Positions 18,099 through 26,696 of a stretch of 63,132 bases of DNA are shown here, piece after piece. Position numbers and translations under genes: made by a program. Under the pieces are notes generated by a model, which did no database searches, was not told where the DNA came from, and worked only from the letters and a program-made list of their open reading frames with translations. Position 1 is the first letter of the stretch. Each line of letters starts with the position of its first letter. This DNA comes from Candidatus Cloacimonetes bacterium HGW-Cloacimonetes-3 (GTDB lineage Bacteria > Cloacimonadota > Cloacimonadia > Cloacimonadales > Cloacimonadaceae): assembly GCA_002840645.1 (NCBI GenBank), contig PHBO01000012.1:1-63132 (forward strand), read 5' to 3'.

Positions 18099-18142
18099 CC
18101 GGTTTGTAACCGGAAAAACAAGGCGTTGGGTTACAAACCCAA
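18099..18142. repeat. Pair of mutually complementary small hairpins
   Basis: CCGGTTTGTAACCGG (18099-18113) and TTGGGTTACAAACCCAA (18126-18142) are each palindromic with 3-base loops. Their cores (GGTTTGTAACC, GGTTACAAACC) are also reverse complements of one another, so the DNA or RNA could fold as two small hairpins or one larger one. Confidence 0.6.
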
Positions 18143-18217
18143 GCTTACAACAGGATACAATCCTATGCTACAATAGCAGTTGCAATCCACTCTTCTTGCT
18201 ATTATTGCCCTATCACA

Positions 18218-18254
18218 GCCCACCCATTGCCCACAAAGAGGGCAATGGGTGGGC
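18218..18254. repeat. Intergenic hairpin with GGGCAATG tandem
   Basis: GCCCACCCATTGCCC (18218-18232) and GGGCAATGGGTGGGC (18240-18254) are perfect 15-base inverted repeats with a 7-base loop. The right arm runs into a second 11-nt unit (GGGCAATGGGT, GGGCAATGCTA). No T-tract follows. Confidence 0.7.
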
Positions 18255-18581
18255 AATGCTACCGCTACTAATCCATGTTTCCAATTGGTTACAGTCTGCC
18301 TGTGTGCAGGAAAAACTCGATTTATGTGCAATGCTCTTTTAGATGTTAGGGGGGGAAGAGTTACGAGGTGAGGGAGTGAAGGAAACCAGCATATCATATC
18401 CTGTAAAAAAACAGAGGGATTGAGAACGATATCAGGAATCGACAGATAGCTGTTACATACCTGACGATTTGTGGAAATGCAGCATTTTTGCTTTGATTCC
18501 CATGAAACCTGAATATCTTATTAACAAAAAGCGTCTCGAACATTATAAAAAAAAGGTTGACCAACCTTTCGGAGAAGAAAA

Positions 18582-19148
18582 ATGTGTCCTCAAGAGCTTA
18601 TTTACAGTGGCTTAGTTCCCCGGTCGCAGCATGGTAAAGGCTGTTACAGCCCGAAGCATGTTACGTTAGTCCTGCTTGTTATGTTTTTTTCCCTCACTTT
18701 CGGTTCTGCTTTTGCGCAAAACAAGAGTGAGGATTATTTAGCCGTTAAGAACTGGATTTTGCCCAAGGATGCTGTAACTTTCAGCAGCCTGAAGCTGGAG
18801 AAGGAAGTGTATATGTACCAGGACAAGCCTTTTACCGGGCTTGCCTATGAGCGCTTTACCCCAACTCAGCTATCCCGGGCAATCACCTATCATAACGGCA
18901 AACAGAATGGTTTGATGCTGTTATGGTACCCCGACGGAGCACCCCAGATGAGCGCAAACTACCGTGACGGGGCGTTAAATGGACGTTTCCAGGGCTGGTA
19001 TCATAGCGGCGGAGTGATATACGATATGGCGATAAACAATGGCACTTACGCGGGGGATAACCTTGCAGACAGCGACGATAGCCGTAGCTCGTCTGAAATA
19101 CAAGCTGCCGAAGGAGAAGGACCGGATAATGACAAAAGCGCCGAATAA
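18582..19148 (+). CDS. Exported MORN-repeat protein
   Basis: This is a 188-residue protein. A hydrophobic segment at about residues 29-45 ends in SAFAQ, a likely signal-peptide cleavage site behind an unusually long N-terminus. Between residues 85 and 150 there are three MORN/YwqK-type repeats of the pattern YHNGKQNGLMLLWYPDG. The C-terminus is acidic and low in complexity. MORN proteins of this kind (COG2849) are often called YwqK antitoxin-like, but the function is unknown. GGAGAAG precedes the ATG. The 3' end overlaps panB by 20 bases, so the two are translationally linked, and the gene heads a four-gene operon. Confidence 0.75.
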   Translation: MCPQELIYSGLVPRSQHGKGCYSPKHVTLVLLVMFFSLTFGSAFAQNKSEDYLAVKNWILPKDAVTFSSLKLEKEVYMYQDKPFTGLAYERFTPTQLSRAITYHNGKQNGLMLLWYPDGAPQMSANYRDGALNGRFQGWYHSGGVIYDMAINNGTYAGDNLADSDDSRSSSEIQAAEGEGPDNDKSAE

Positions 19149-19962
19149 TGCGCTAAACAGTGCTTCATTCATAGCGATGAAGCAAGAAGGACGCAAGATA
19201 TCCATGATAACCGCCTACGATTTTTCGATGGCGAGTTGTGTGGCACAAAGCGATGTGGATATCATCCTTGTAGGCGACAGCCTTGGGATGGTGGTGCTTG
19301 GCTACGATAATACGCTGCAAGTTACGATGGACGATATAATCTATCACAGCGCAGCCGTACGCCGTGGCGCACCCAAAGCCTTCATTATTGCCGATATGCC
19401 TTACCTGAGCTATCACCTAAGCGACACGAACACCAAGCAAAACGCTGCCGAGCTGATTATTAAAGGCAACGCCAATGCCATAAAGCTGGAAGGTGGCAGT
19501 GCTTCGCGCCTGAATGCCATCCGCGCCATTGTGGATATAGAAATACCCGTTTGTGCACATTTGGGCTTAACTCCGCAATCCGTGCACCGTTTCGGCGGAT
19601 ACAAGGTACAGGGCAGAAGCCCAGAAGAACACGAAGAGATATTTATCCAAGCCAAAGCCATAGAACAGGCAGGTGCTTTTATGCTCGTGCTGGAAGGCAT
19701 CCCGGAGCTGCTGGGCAAGGAGATCAGCGAAAGCTTGTCCATCCCCACTATTGGCATCGGTGCCGGCAGATACACAGATGGGCAAGTTTTGGTTTACCAC
19801 GATCTGCTTGGCTACTCCAATATGCAGCCCAAGTTCGTGAAGCAATACGCAGCTTTGAACACTACCATAGCTCAGGCTATATCAAGCTACACTGCCGAAG
19901 TTCGCAATGGCAGCTTCCCCACCGAAAAACAAACCTACTACCCCATAAGTAATAAAGAATAA
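19129..19962 (+). CDS. panB: 3-methyl-2-oxobutanoate hydroxymethyltransferase
   Basis: PanB adds a hydroxymethyl group from methylene-tetrahydrofolate to 3-methyl-2-oxobutanoate, the first step of pantothenate and CoA synthesis. ATG 19129 is chosen because AAGGAGAAGG (19111-19120) lies just upstream, giving the normal length of 277 residues. The (beta/alpha)8 fold shows MITAYDFSMA (residues 25-34), the metal-binding VGDSLGMVV (44-52), ADMPY, IKLEGG and the C-terminal GIGAG motif. The start overlaps the MORN gene. Downstream genes follow at 11 and 8 bases. It looks complete. Confidence 0.97.
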   Translation: MTKAPNNALNSASFIAMKQEGRKISMITAYDFSMASCVAQSDVDIILVGDSLGMVVLGYDNTLQVTMDDIIYHSAAVRRGAPKAFIIADMPYLSYHLSDTNTKQNAAELIIKGNANAIKLEGGSASRLNAIRAIVDIEIPVCAHLGLTPQSVHRFGGYKVQGRSPEEHEEIFIQAKAIEQAGAFMLVLEGIPELLGKEISESLSIPTIGIGAGRYTDGQVLVYHDLLGYSNMQPKFVKQYAALNTTIAQAISSYTAEVRNGSFPTEKQTYYPISNKE

Positions 19963-19973
19963 GGATATAACCC

Positions 19974-20594
19974 ATGACTAAGAAATCACCTTTCGCCGAA
20001 AATATGAGTCCCGATGAGAAATTTAGCGCAGTAGCCAATCTGAAAGAACAATTGGAAGAGAACTTCATCAGCCTGGGGCAATTGCTTTCCGAGATAAAAC
20101 GCTCCAAGCTCTTTTTATTTAAGGGCTATGAGAAATTCAAGGACTTCGTGGAAGCCGAATATCAGCTATCCGGAAGCCTTGCGGGACGCCTGGTATCCAC
20201 CTTTGATTTGTTTATCGAAGAAATGGATATCGATGAAGGAGAAGTGAAAGAGATTGGGTTTGACCGTTTGCAGATGATAAAGCCTTTTATGCAGAAAGCG
20301 GATTGGCAGCTTCGTGACGAATGGGTGCACAAAGCAGAAGAAATGCCCACCAAAGAACTCCGCGAGCACATAAAAGAACTAAAAAAACAGGAAAAAGAAG
20401 GCGACACAGACCTTAAAGATGTCTATGTCGATCAATATTTGGAGAAGATGATTTCATGGTTCAATTGTTCCCGTAAAGAGCTTAATTTTAAGCTCGCCTT
20501 GTATTTTCAGGATGCCGATCTTGATGAGATCAAAAAGATCGTAAAAGAGCGTCAACGCGTCTTTGAGCAAACAACCAACACCAACAAGGAGTAA
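19974..20594 (+). CDS. Conserved hypothetical, helical, operon partner of PorX-like protein
   Basis: This is a 206-residue soluble, mostly helical and highly charged protein without a signal peptide. Residues about 25-75 (LEENFISLGQLLSEIKRSKLF, YEKFKDFVEAEYQLS) resemble helical modules found in ParB-like and phage-associated DNA-binding proteins. The middle has a lysine/glutamate-rich helix (ELREHIKELKKQEKEG). It lies 11 bases after panB and 8 bases before the porX-like gene, so it is probably cotranscribed and perhaps functionally tied to the response regulator. I do not recognise a specific family. Confidence 0.75.
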   Translation: MTKKSPFAENMSPDEKFSAVANLKEQLEENFISLGQLLSEIKRSKLFLFKGYEKFKDFVEAEYQLSGSLAGRLVSTFDLFIEEMDIDEGEVKEIGFDRLQMIKPFMQKADWQLRDEWVHKAEEMPTKELREHIKELKKQEKEGDTDLKDVYVDQYLEKMISWFNCSRKELNFKLALYFQDADLDEIKKIVKERQRVFEQTTNTNKE

Positions 20595-20602
20595 AGTAAT
20601 CC

Positions 20603-22165
20603 ATGAAACAAATGCGTATTCTGTGGGTGGACGATGAGATCGATCTGCTTAAACCCTTTGTCCTATTCTTAGAGGAACGAAATTACATTGTAGATACCTG
20701 CAATAACGGCAGTGACGCTATCGAAAAGGTAGTGGAAAACAAGTATGACATGGTAATCCTGGATGAAATGATGCCGGGTCTGGACGGCTTGGCAACGCTG
20801 CAGGAAATAAAGAGAATTAATAGTGCAATCCCGATTGTGATGGTAACCAAGAGCGAAGAAGAAGGCTTGATGGATAAAGCCATTGCTTCGCAAATATCGG
20901 ATTACCTGATCAAACCCATCAACCCCAGCCAGATTATCATGGCGATAAAGAAGATATTCCAGGCAGACGAGATACGTGCCAATCAGATCGGACAGCAATA
21001 CTCGCAATATATGGCAAAGCTGAACCAAAAGCTGTTTTCCACTCCGGACTGGAAAGAATGGGGAGATATTTACCGTGAGATGGCATATTGGGAGATTCAG
21101 ATTGATGAAGTGAATGATGAAGGCTTGCGCCAGACACACTTTTTGGAAAAGCGTAATTGCAATACAGAATTCACTAACTATGTGGAACGTAACTACCGCA
21201 AATGGCTGCAAAGTGATGACCGCCCCAACCTGAGCTTTGATCTCATCTCGCAGTACATTGCACCGCACTTTGAAGAGAAGTTACCGATATACTTCATTAT
21301 TATAGACTGCATGCGTCTGGATCAATACCTTGCCATACAGCCATACATTCAGGAACTATTTGATGAAGAACTGGATTTATACTATTCTATCCTGCCTACC
21401 GCAACGCCATTCAGCCGTAATTCTATCTTCAGCGGCTTGCTGCCTATAGATATCGCCAAGCGTTTCCCGGAATACTGGGTTACCTCCTCCGAGATGGATA
21501 ACAGCCGTAACCGCAACGAACACCAGCTTTTGGATGAGCATATCACCGAACTTGGCTACCAACTGGAACCAAGCAGCAAGTATGTGAAGATATTCAATAT
21601 GGAAGAGGGTAACTTTGTGCTGCGCAAGATAGAAACATGGAACAGGGATAATCTGGTGGTATTGGTGTACAACTTCCTGGATCTGCTGGCGCATCACCGC
21701 AGTAGAGACCAGATATTGCAGGAAACCATCCCTCACGAAGAAGGCTTGCGTGCCTTTACCAAGCACTGGTTCCTGCATTCCTCGCTGTATGAAGCCTTAA
21801 AACTTATCAGCAAGCAGGATGCCATTGTAGTTATTTCCACCGATCACGGCTCCATAAAAGTGAATCGTGCCACGCAGGTTATTGGCGATAGAGATACCTC
21901 CACCACAGTGCGCTATAAGGAAGGCAAAAACCTTTCTGTGAACGACCGTCATGCCATGTTCGTGAAGAAACCTTCCGAATTTGGCTTGCCCACCAAGAGC
22001 ATCGTGGATAACTTCATCTTTGCCAAGGATGATTATTACTTCGTGTATCCCAATTCCTACCATCAGTACCAGCGGCAGTTTAATGGCACCTTCCAGCATG
22101 GTGGAGTGTCTATGGAAGAGATGATTCTGCCTGTTGCCACCTGCAGGAGTAAAAAGCACAAATAA
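20603..22165 (+). CDS. porX: PorX-like response regulator with PglZ domain
   Basis: This 520-residue protein consists of an N-terminal receiver domain (residues 5-125) and a C-terminal PglZ/alkaline-phosphatase-like domain (about 210-515). The receiver has the acid pair in WVDDE, phospho-acceptor Asp54 (ILDEMMPG) and Lys106 in the LIKP motif. The second domain shows YFIIIDCMRLDQY and VISTDHGS, the metal-ligand motifs of that fold. This order is that of PorX, which with the kinase PorY controls type IX secretion in Bacteroidetes. Sorting-domain proteins encoded nearby (7239, 28296) fit. No PorY is adjacent. A terminator-like hairpin follows. Confidence 0.88.
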   Translation: MKQMRILWVDDEIDLLKPFVLFLEERNYIVDTCNNGSDAIEKVVENKYDMVILDEMMPGLDGLATLQEIKRINSAIPIVMVTKSEEEGLMDKAIASQISDYLIKPINPSQIIMAIKKIFQADEIRANQIGQQYSQYMAKLNQKLFSTPDWKEWGDIYREMAYWEIQIDEVNDEGLRQTHFLEKRNCNTEFTNYVERNYRKWLQSDDRPNLSFDLISQYIAPHFEEKLPIYFIIIDCMRLDQYLAIQPYIQELFDEELDLYYSILPTATPFSRNSIFSGLLPIDIAKRFPEYWVTSSEMDNSRNRNEHQLLDEHITELGYQLEPSSKYVKIFNMEEGNFVLRKIETWNRDNLVVLVYNFLDLLAHHRSRDQILQETIPHEEGLRAFTKHWFLHSSLYEALKLISKQDAIVVISTDHGSIKVNRATQVIGDRDTSTTVRYKEGKNLSVNDRHAMFVKKPSEFGLPTKSIVDNFIFAKDDYYFVYPNSYHQYQRQFNGTFQHGGVSMEEMILPVATCRSKKHK

Positions 22166-22226
22166 ATTTGCTTTGGCTCTGGCTTGCCTTAATATATAAG
22201 TAGGACTGACTACTAAACAGCTAATC

Positions 22227-22285
22227 GTCCCAAGAGAAGCTCGATACCCTGGGTAAGGTTATTGATCGGCTTTTGGGACTTTTTT
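22227..22285 (+). terminator. Likely terminator of the MORN-panB-porX operon
   Basis: GTCCCAA (22227-22233) pairs with TTGGGAC (22273-22279), followed at once by six T residues. The intervening 39 bases contain further partial pairing. The loop is longer than usual. Confidence 0.5.
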
Positions 22286-22328
22286 ATCTATCGGAAATTT
22301 CAGTCCCATAACAATAAAAGAGGATATA

Positions 22329-22766
22329 ATGAAAAACATAGAATTACCCACAGAGCAGGATACTATTGATCTTGCCGCATACATCACACCGCTGTTAAAG
22401 CCGGGGGATGTGGTGCTGCTCGGCGGTGATCTTGGTAGCGGTAAGACCTTTTTCACGAAACAGGTGGGGCGTTTCCTTGGCATACAGGAACAAATAGACA
22501 GCCCTTCCTTTGTGTTGCTAAAAGAATACAATTGCGGTTTATACCCTTTGTACCATCTGGATTTGTACCGTCTGAAAGATGAAGGTGAATTGCTTGATCT
22601 GGGCATCTTTGATATGTTGGAAAGTGGAATCACAATGATAGAATGGCCTGAATTGGCAGAGAAATTGCTCCCCTATTACACTATCAAGATGGTGTTTCAT
22701 TTCGACGGACTGAAGCGCAGTGTGGATGTTATCCCCGCTGAGGAATACGAAGTTTACTTTTCCTAA
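22329..22766 (+). CDS. tsaE: tRNA threonylcarbamoyladenosine biosynthesis ATPase TsaE
   Basis: TsaE is the small ATPase that cycles the TsaB-TsaD complex making t6A at position 37 of ANN-decoding tRNAs. The 145-residue product has the Walker A motif GGDLGSGKT at residues 32-40, then SPSFVLLKEY (60-69) and YHLDLYRL (77-84). The family's IEWPE motif follows near 106-110. The length is normal. It stands between a terminator and the SIMPL gene 21 bases downstream. Confidence 0.95.
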   Translation: MKNIELPTEQDTIDLAAYITPLLKPGDVVLLGGDLGSGKTFFTKQVGRFLGIQEQIDSPSFVLLKEYNCGLYPLYHLDLYRLKDEGELLDLGIFDMLESGITMIEWPELAEKLLPYYTIKMVFHFDGLKRSVDVIPAEEYEVYFS

Positions 22767-22787
22767 TACCTGCTGAAAGGAGCGTAT

Positions 22788-23570
22788 ATGCCTACATACT
22801 TGTGGCTTATCATTGTTACCGTTGTATTCGGTGTTTTCGAGTGGCTGTTTACCGCCAAGGACAATGTCTCCGCCCGGGGCTGGGCAATTGCCGGTTTGTC
22901 CTTTATTATAGGTCTTGGCATTCTGGGCTTGTTTTTGGTGCAAAGCCGGCAGAGCGAGACCAGCTTACGCGTGGTGGGATACTCCAGCAAACTGTTTGAT
23001 TCCGACCTGGTGAAATGGAACCTAACCGTGCAGCGCAATTCCCCGCCTGATGCCCTGAAAGAAGGATATAAGCGCATGAGTGCGGATATCAGTGCCTTCA
23101 AGTTATTCCTGATAGAAAAGGGCATCCCGGAAAAAGAGATAAACATCCAGCCCATCACCAGCTTTCCTCAGAATGATAACTACGGTAATCTTACCTCCTA
23201 CAGCCTAAACCAAAGCGTGTTTATCCTTTCCCCGGATATCAAGAAGATAGAAGAGCTTGCCCTTAATCCGGAGTTCTTCGCCGACCGCGGGATGATTATG
23301 CAGAATTCCAATCTGGCTTACCTTTATTCCAAGCTGCCGGAACTGAAGAAACAGCTTTTATCTGAGGCAACCAAAGATGCCGTAGCCCGTGCAGGAGAAA
23401 TCTCAAGCAGTGCCGGAACCAAGCTGGGGAAGATGAAAGAAGCCCGCGCCGGTGTGTTTCAGATCACCGAGCCTTATTCCACCGACGTGGCAGATTATGG
23501 CTATTATAACACAAGCACTCGCAGTAAAAGCATTTCTGTTACCCTTACTGCGGTTTTCAAGCTGAAGTAG
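22788..23570 (+). CDS. SIMPL (DUF541) domain membrane-anchored protein
   Basis: This 260-residue protein has two N-terminal hydrophobic segments (about residues 3-20 and 28-46). The periplasmic SIMPL/DUF541 domain starts at LRVVGYSSKLFDSDLVKW and runs through DALKEGYKRMSADI, GIPEKEINIQPITSF and the C-terminal ISVTLTAVFKLK strand. The family is widespread and poorly understood (E. coli YggE belongs to it). AAGGAG precedes ATG 22788, and the gene is 21 bases after tsaE, likely cotranscribed. Confidence 0.85.
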   Translation: MPTYLWLIIVTVVFGVFEWLFTAKDNVSARGWAIAGLSFIIGLGILGLFLVQSRQSETSLRVVGYSSKLFDSDLVKWNLTVQRNSPPDALKEGYKRMSADISAFKLFLIEKGIPEKEINIQPITSFPQNDNYGNLTSYSLNQSVFILSPDIKKIEELALNPEFFADRGMIMQNSNLAYLYSKLPELKKQLLSEATKDAVARAGEISSSAGTKLGKMKEARAGVFQITEPYSTDVADYGYYNTSTRSKSISVTLTAVFKLK

Positions 23571-23614
23571 CTTTTTTTCCACAGCCACACCCCTGAACTC
23601 CCACAAAAAAAGCT
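23569..23614. repeat. AGCTTTTTTT...AAAAAAAGCT inverted repeat
   Basis: Ten-base arms (23569-23578 and 23605-23614) flank a 26-base loop between the SIMPL stop codon and the next promoter-like TTGACA, which the right arm touches. The A/T stem would act as a weak bidirectional terminator at best. Confidence 0.4.
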
Positions 23615-23619
23615 TGACA
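23614..23619 (+). promoter_or_regulatory. Candidate promoter of the binding lipoprotein
   Basis: CTTGACA with TAAACA at 17-base spacing (23637-23642), 52 bases before ATG 23672. Confidence 0.4.
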
Positions 23620-23671
23620 CATTACTCTGGTTTCGCTAAACAAGGGATGCCGTATGTTAAGAGGAGTTGTG

Positions 23672-24424
23672 ATGAAGCCAAGCGTTTACCGAGCCTCTTT
23701 GCTGTTGCTCGCCTTGATGTTTTTATCACTGGGGTGCACCAGGAAAGAGAAACCTGTGCTCCGTGTGGGCACTAATCCCGAATACCCTCCTTTTTCGTAT
23801 TTATTGGGGGAACAACCTACCGGTATCGAGATTGAAATCGCCCAAAGAGTTGCTGAGAAGATGAAGATGGAGATTAAGTTTGTTACTATGGACTTCGAAC
23901 AACTGTTTTCTTCTCTTGCTTCCGACAAAATAGACATGGCAATCTCTTCCGTTACAATCACTCCGGAGCGATCTAAATTATATGATTTCTCCATACCCTA
24001 TAGCGTTACCAACCAAGTGCTTATTGCCAGGCAGGATTCCCAGATAAAGATAGACAAATTTGAAGATTTGGGCAAGTATGTAATAGGCTCTCTAATGGGA
24101 ACAACCGGGCATACATATCTGGACGAAAACCTGATTGATAAAGACCTGATGTCCAAAACAAATCTCAAACTATACTCCACAGATATCGAGTCCACCGGCG
24201 ACTTGCTCAGTGGTAAGCTGGATTTAGTGATTATTGACGAGGGTGCAGCCAAAGGGTATGCTAAGCAAAGGCCGATAAAAATAGCCTTCACCATCCCCAC
24301 AAACGAGCAATATGGTATCGTTATGCAAAAAGGCAAAGCACTAAACGAGAAGATAAACAAAGCTCTGAAGGAACTGATTGATAGTGGTGAAGTGGCAGCG
24401 ATTATCAAAAACTACATGAAATAG
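23672..24424 (+). CDS. ABC transporter substrate-binding lipoprotein, amino-acid type
   Basis: This is a 250-residue family-3 solute-binding protein. ATG 23672 is preferred because AAGAGGAG lies 6 bases upstream. The lipoprotein signal peptide ends in the lipobox LSLGC, so the mature protein is lipid-anchored. Family marks are LRVGTNPEYPPFSY, GIEIEIAQRVAEKM, MAISSVTITPERSK (the signature) and the C-terminal ALKELIDSGEVAAIIKNYM. The likely ligand is a polar amino acid, but the sequence does not settle which. No permease or ATPase genes are adjacent, so the transporter partner is elsewhere, or the protein is an orphan sensor. Confidence 0.9.
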   Translation: MKPSVYRASLLLLALMFLSLGCTRKEKPVLRVGTNPEYPPFSYLLGEQPTGIEIEIAQRVAEKMKMEIKFVTMDFEQLFSSLASDKIDMAISSVTITPERSKLYDFSIPYSVTNQVLIARQDSQIKIDKFEDLGKYVIGSLMGTTGHTYLDENLIDKDLMSKTNLKLYSTDIESTGDLLSGKLDLVIIDEGAAKGYAKQRPIKIAFTIPTNEQYGIVMQKGKALNEKINKALKELIDSGEVAAIIKNYMK

Positions 24425-24490
24425 TCCCAATAAACTGTTCCATTTACTCTCCCTAATTTGCGCACATCCTTCTGCTAAGGAAGATTGAAC

Positions 24491-24496
24491 TTGACA
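24491..24496 (+). promoter_or_regulatory. Candidate -35 box for the kinase operon
   Basis: CTTGACA 70 bases before ATG 24567, without a convincing -10 at 17 bases (CACACT). Confidence 0.3.
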
Positions 24497-24566
24497 CCGT
24501 GCTTAGCCTGAATCACACTGCTTTTTTATATTACTATTAGCTGAAGAGTACCTTGCAAGGAGATTT

Positions 24567-26672
24567 ATGCTACGGAAAGCAGCTATACTTATTACCTTTT
24601 TGTGCTTCCTGGCGATTGCGACAGCAACGGATGCACAACAACTGCTTGATGAGCTAAAATTAGCCCAACGCGATAACAAGCTGATCTCCCAAACCACTAT
24701 CTTGCTTAAGCTGGGAGATTATTACCTAAACTCCAAGGATTACTTAAGCGCAGCGAATTATTACCAGCGTGCTTTCGAGCTTGCCAAACAGCGTAAGCAC
24801 ACCGGTGACATCGTATTTGCCTCTGCTCAGGCAGGTAATGCTTGTGATTTGCAAGGCGATTTTGCCCAAGCCCTGAAATGGTATTCCACAGCCCTGAGCC
24901 ATGCCACAAACACCACAGAGGAGAAAAGGTTATCCTACATTCACAATAACATCGGCAACCTGTATCTTAAGATAGGTTCCTTTGCCAAGAGTCTGGAGCA
25001 TTACCAAAAGGCTTTGGAGATTAAAAAGGGACAAAAGGATAAGCCCGGCATTGCCAACGCTTTGATGAATATGAGCGTATTCTATCTTCAGACCGGTAAC
25101 CTTGCTAAAACCCTTGAGTACCAACAGCAAGCCTTAGTATTACGCAAGGAGATTGGCGATCAATACCAAATTGCCACCACCCTAAGCTCTATCAGCGTTA
25201 CTTTCCGCCACCTGAATAACTATCCTAAAGCATTTGATTACAATCATCAAGCACTTGCCATATACACTCGGCTGAACAATCCCGCCAAAATTGCCAGTGC
25301 CTACAATAACCTTGGCGTGCTGTATCTTTATAGCGGAGATCTGAATCGTGCGCGGGAAAACTACCTGAAATCCTATCAACTGAAGCAGGATTCGCGCGAT
25401 TGGCAGAGCATTCTCTCCACCCTGAACAATCTTGCGGACATCGCATTGAAGCAAAACAAGCTCCCAGAGGCTTTCCTGTACATCAGCAAAGCAAACAGTA
25501 TCCAGCAGAACTCACAGTTTTATGATATTTCCCGCACCCTCTATAAAATCAATTCCGAATACTATGAAGCTATAGGAAATCATAGGGCTGCCCTGAAATA
25601 CTTCAAGCAATACTACACTCTCAGCGACAGCCTGGCTAATGAACAAAAGAGCAAGCAGATAAGCGAACTGGAGATAAAGTATGAAGTGCTGGAGAAAGAA
25701 AAGAACATAGAACTGCTAACCAAAAACAACGAGCTTTCCCAAAGAGACCTGAAGAAAAGCTCCCAACTGCGCAATTACCTCGTCGTGATTATATGCTTAA
25801 TCCTGATAATCGTGATAATCCTGATAAGCAGGTACCGCAGCACCCTGAGGTTAAACAAGAAGATAAACGCCAGCAGGGACAAGCTGAACGATCTGAATCG
25901 CGAACTGGAAATGCGCGTAGAAACTGAAGTAGCACGGCGTCAGGAGCAGGAACAAAGAGCTTTGCGCCAATCCCGTCTGGCGATATTGGGAGAATTGGCT
26001 GCCGGTATAGCGCATGAACTGAACCAACCCATGCAGACTCTTTCCTTAACGCTGGAAAACATCATGCTTGCTATTCATGATAAGCAAGTTAACGGCGATT
26101 ATCTGGAACAAAAGGTAAACTATCTCTTTGCCGATATATCCCGTATGCAGGATGTTATAGAGCATATACGTTGCTTTTCACGCCAGAGTGACGAAACTTC
26201 TCATATCAAGTTTAGCCTTAAGCAAAGCATCCAAAACGCTATCGCCATGGTGCAGGACAGATTCATCGCCAAAGGGGTGCAAATAGTCAGCAATCTCGCC
26301 GATGGCATCCCTGAAGTAAGCGGTAATCCCTATAAATTCGAGCATGTTATCCTAAACTTACTCACCAACGCCCGTGATGCAATAGGTGAGAAAATGGATG
26401 CATCATTGCAATCTGAGGGTATTATTGAAGTTAGCACTTATATGCAGGATAGCAAACTGTTAGTGAAAGTTACAGACAATGGCTGTGGAATCCCGGAAGA
26501 GCTTCAGGATAAGGTTTTTGATATCTTTTTCACCACCAAGAGTTTGGAGAAAGGCACCGGACTTGGGCTATCCATCTCCGCAGGCATAGTAAAGGGCATG
26601 AATGCCACCCTTGCCATTGCTTCCGATCCCGGTAGCGGTACAACCGTAACAATCAGCATCCCTCTAATATAG
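24567..26672 (+). CDS. TPR-sensor histidine kinase
   Basis: This is a 701-residue sensor kinase. It has a signal peptide (MLRKAAILITFLCFLAIATA), then about seven tetratricopeptide repeats over residues 40-350 (for example AYNNLGVLYLYSGDLNRARENY). A coiled coil, one transmembrane helix (about 403-421, VVIICLILIIVIILI), a second coiled coil and the kinase core follow. The H-box is AGIAHELNQPM with phospho-acceptor His483. The ATP-binding motifs are LLTNARDAI (N), VTDNGCGI (G1) and KGTGLGLS (G2). The periplasmic TPR module probably senses a peptide or protein partner. The NtrC-type regulator 24 bases downstream is the obvious target. Confidence 0.92.
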   Translation: MLRKAAILITFLCFLAIATATDAQQLLDELKLAQRDNKLISQTTILLKLGDYYLNSKDYLSAANYYQRAFELAKQRKHTGDIVFASAQAGNACDLQGDFAQALKWYSTALSHATNTTEEKRLSYIHNNIGNLYLKIGSFAKSLEHYQKALEIKKGQKDKPGIANALMNMSVFYLQTGNLAKTLEYQQQALVLRKEIGDQYQIATTLSSISVTFRHLNNYPKAFDYNHQALAIYTRLNNPAKIASAYNNLGVLYLYSGDLNRARENYLKSYQLKQDSRDWQSILSTLNNLADIALKQNKLPEAFLYISKANSIQQNSQFYDISRTLYKINSEYYEAIGNHRAALKYFKQYYTLSDSLANEQKSKQISELEIKYEVLEKEKNIELLTKNNELSQRDLKKSSQLRNYLVVIICLILIIVIILISRYRSTLRLNKKINASRDKLNDLNRELEMRVETEVARRQEQEQRALRQSRLAILGELAAGIAHELNQPMQTLSLTLENIMLAIHDKQVNGDYLEQKVNYLFADISRMQDVIEHIRCFSRQSDETSHIKFSLKQSIQNAIAMVQDRFIAKGVQIVSNLADGIPEVSGNPYKFEHVILNLLTNARDAIGEKMDASLQSEGIIEVSTYMQDSKLLVKVTDNGCGIPEELQDKVFDIFFTTKSLEKGTGLGLSISAGIVKGMNATLAIASDPGSGTTVTISIPLI

Positions 26673-26696
26673 GCACAGCAAGCAAAGGAAATATCT

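Larger units (their letters stand above)
17941..18581. other. Intergenic region rich in inverted repeats
   Basis: These 641 bases have no convincing gene. They contain the inverted repeats at 18099-18142 and 18218-18254. Open frames on both strands across 18131-18397 are palindrome artefacts. Confidence 0.6.

Noticed and set aside
18131-18397. Overlapping open frames on both strands across the 18.1-18.4 kb gap
   Set aside because: They mirror each other over the palindrome at 18218-18254 and have no ribosome-binding sites.
20669-21268. 199-codon frame antisense to the PorX-like gene
   Set aside because: Shadow of a strongly supported receiver/PglZ gene; no start signal and no recognisable domain.
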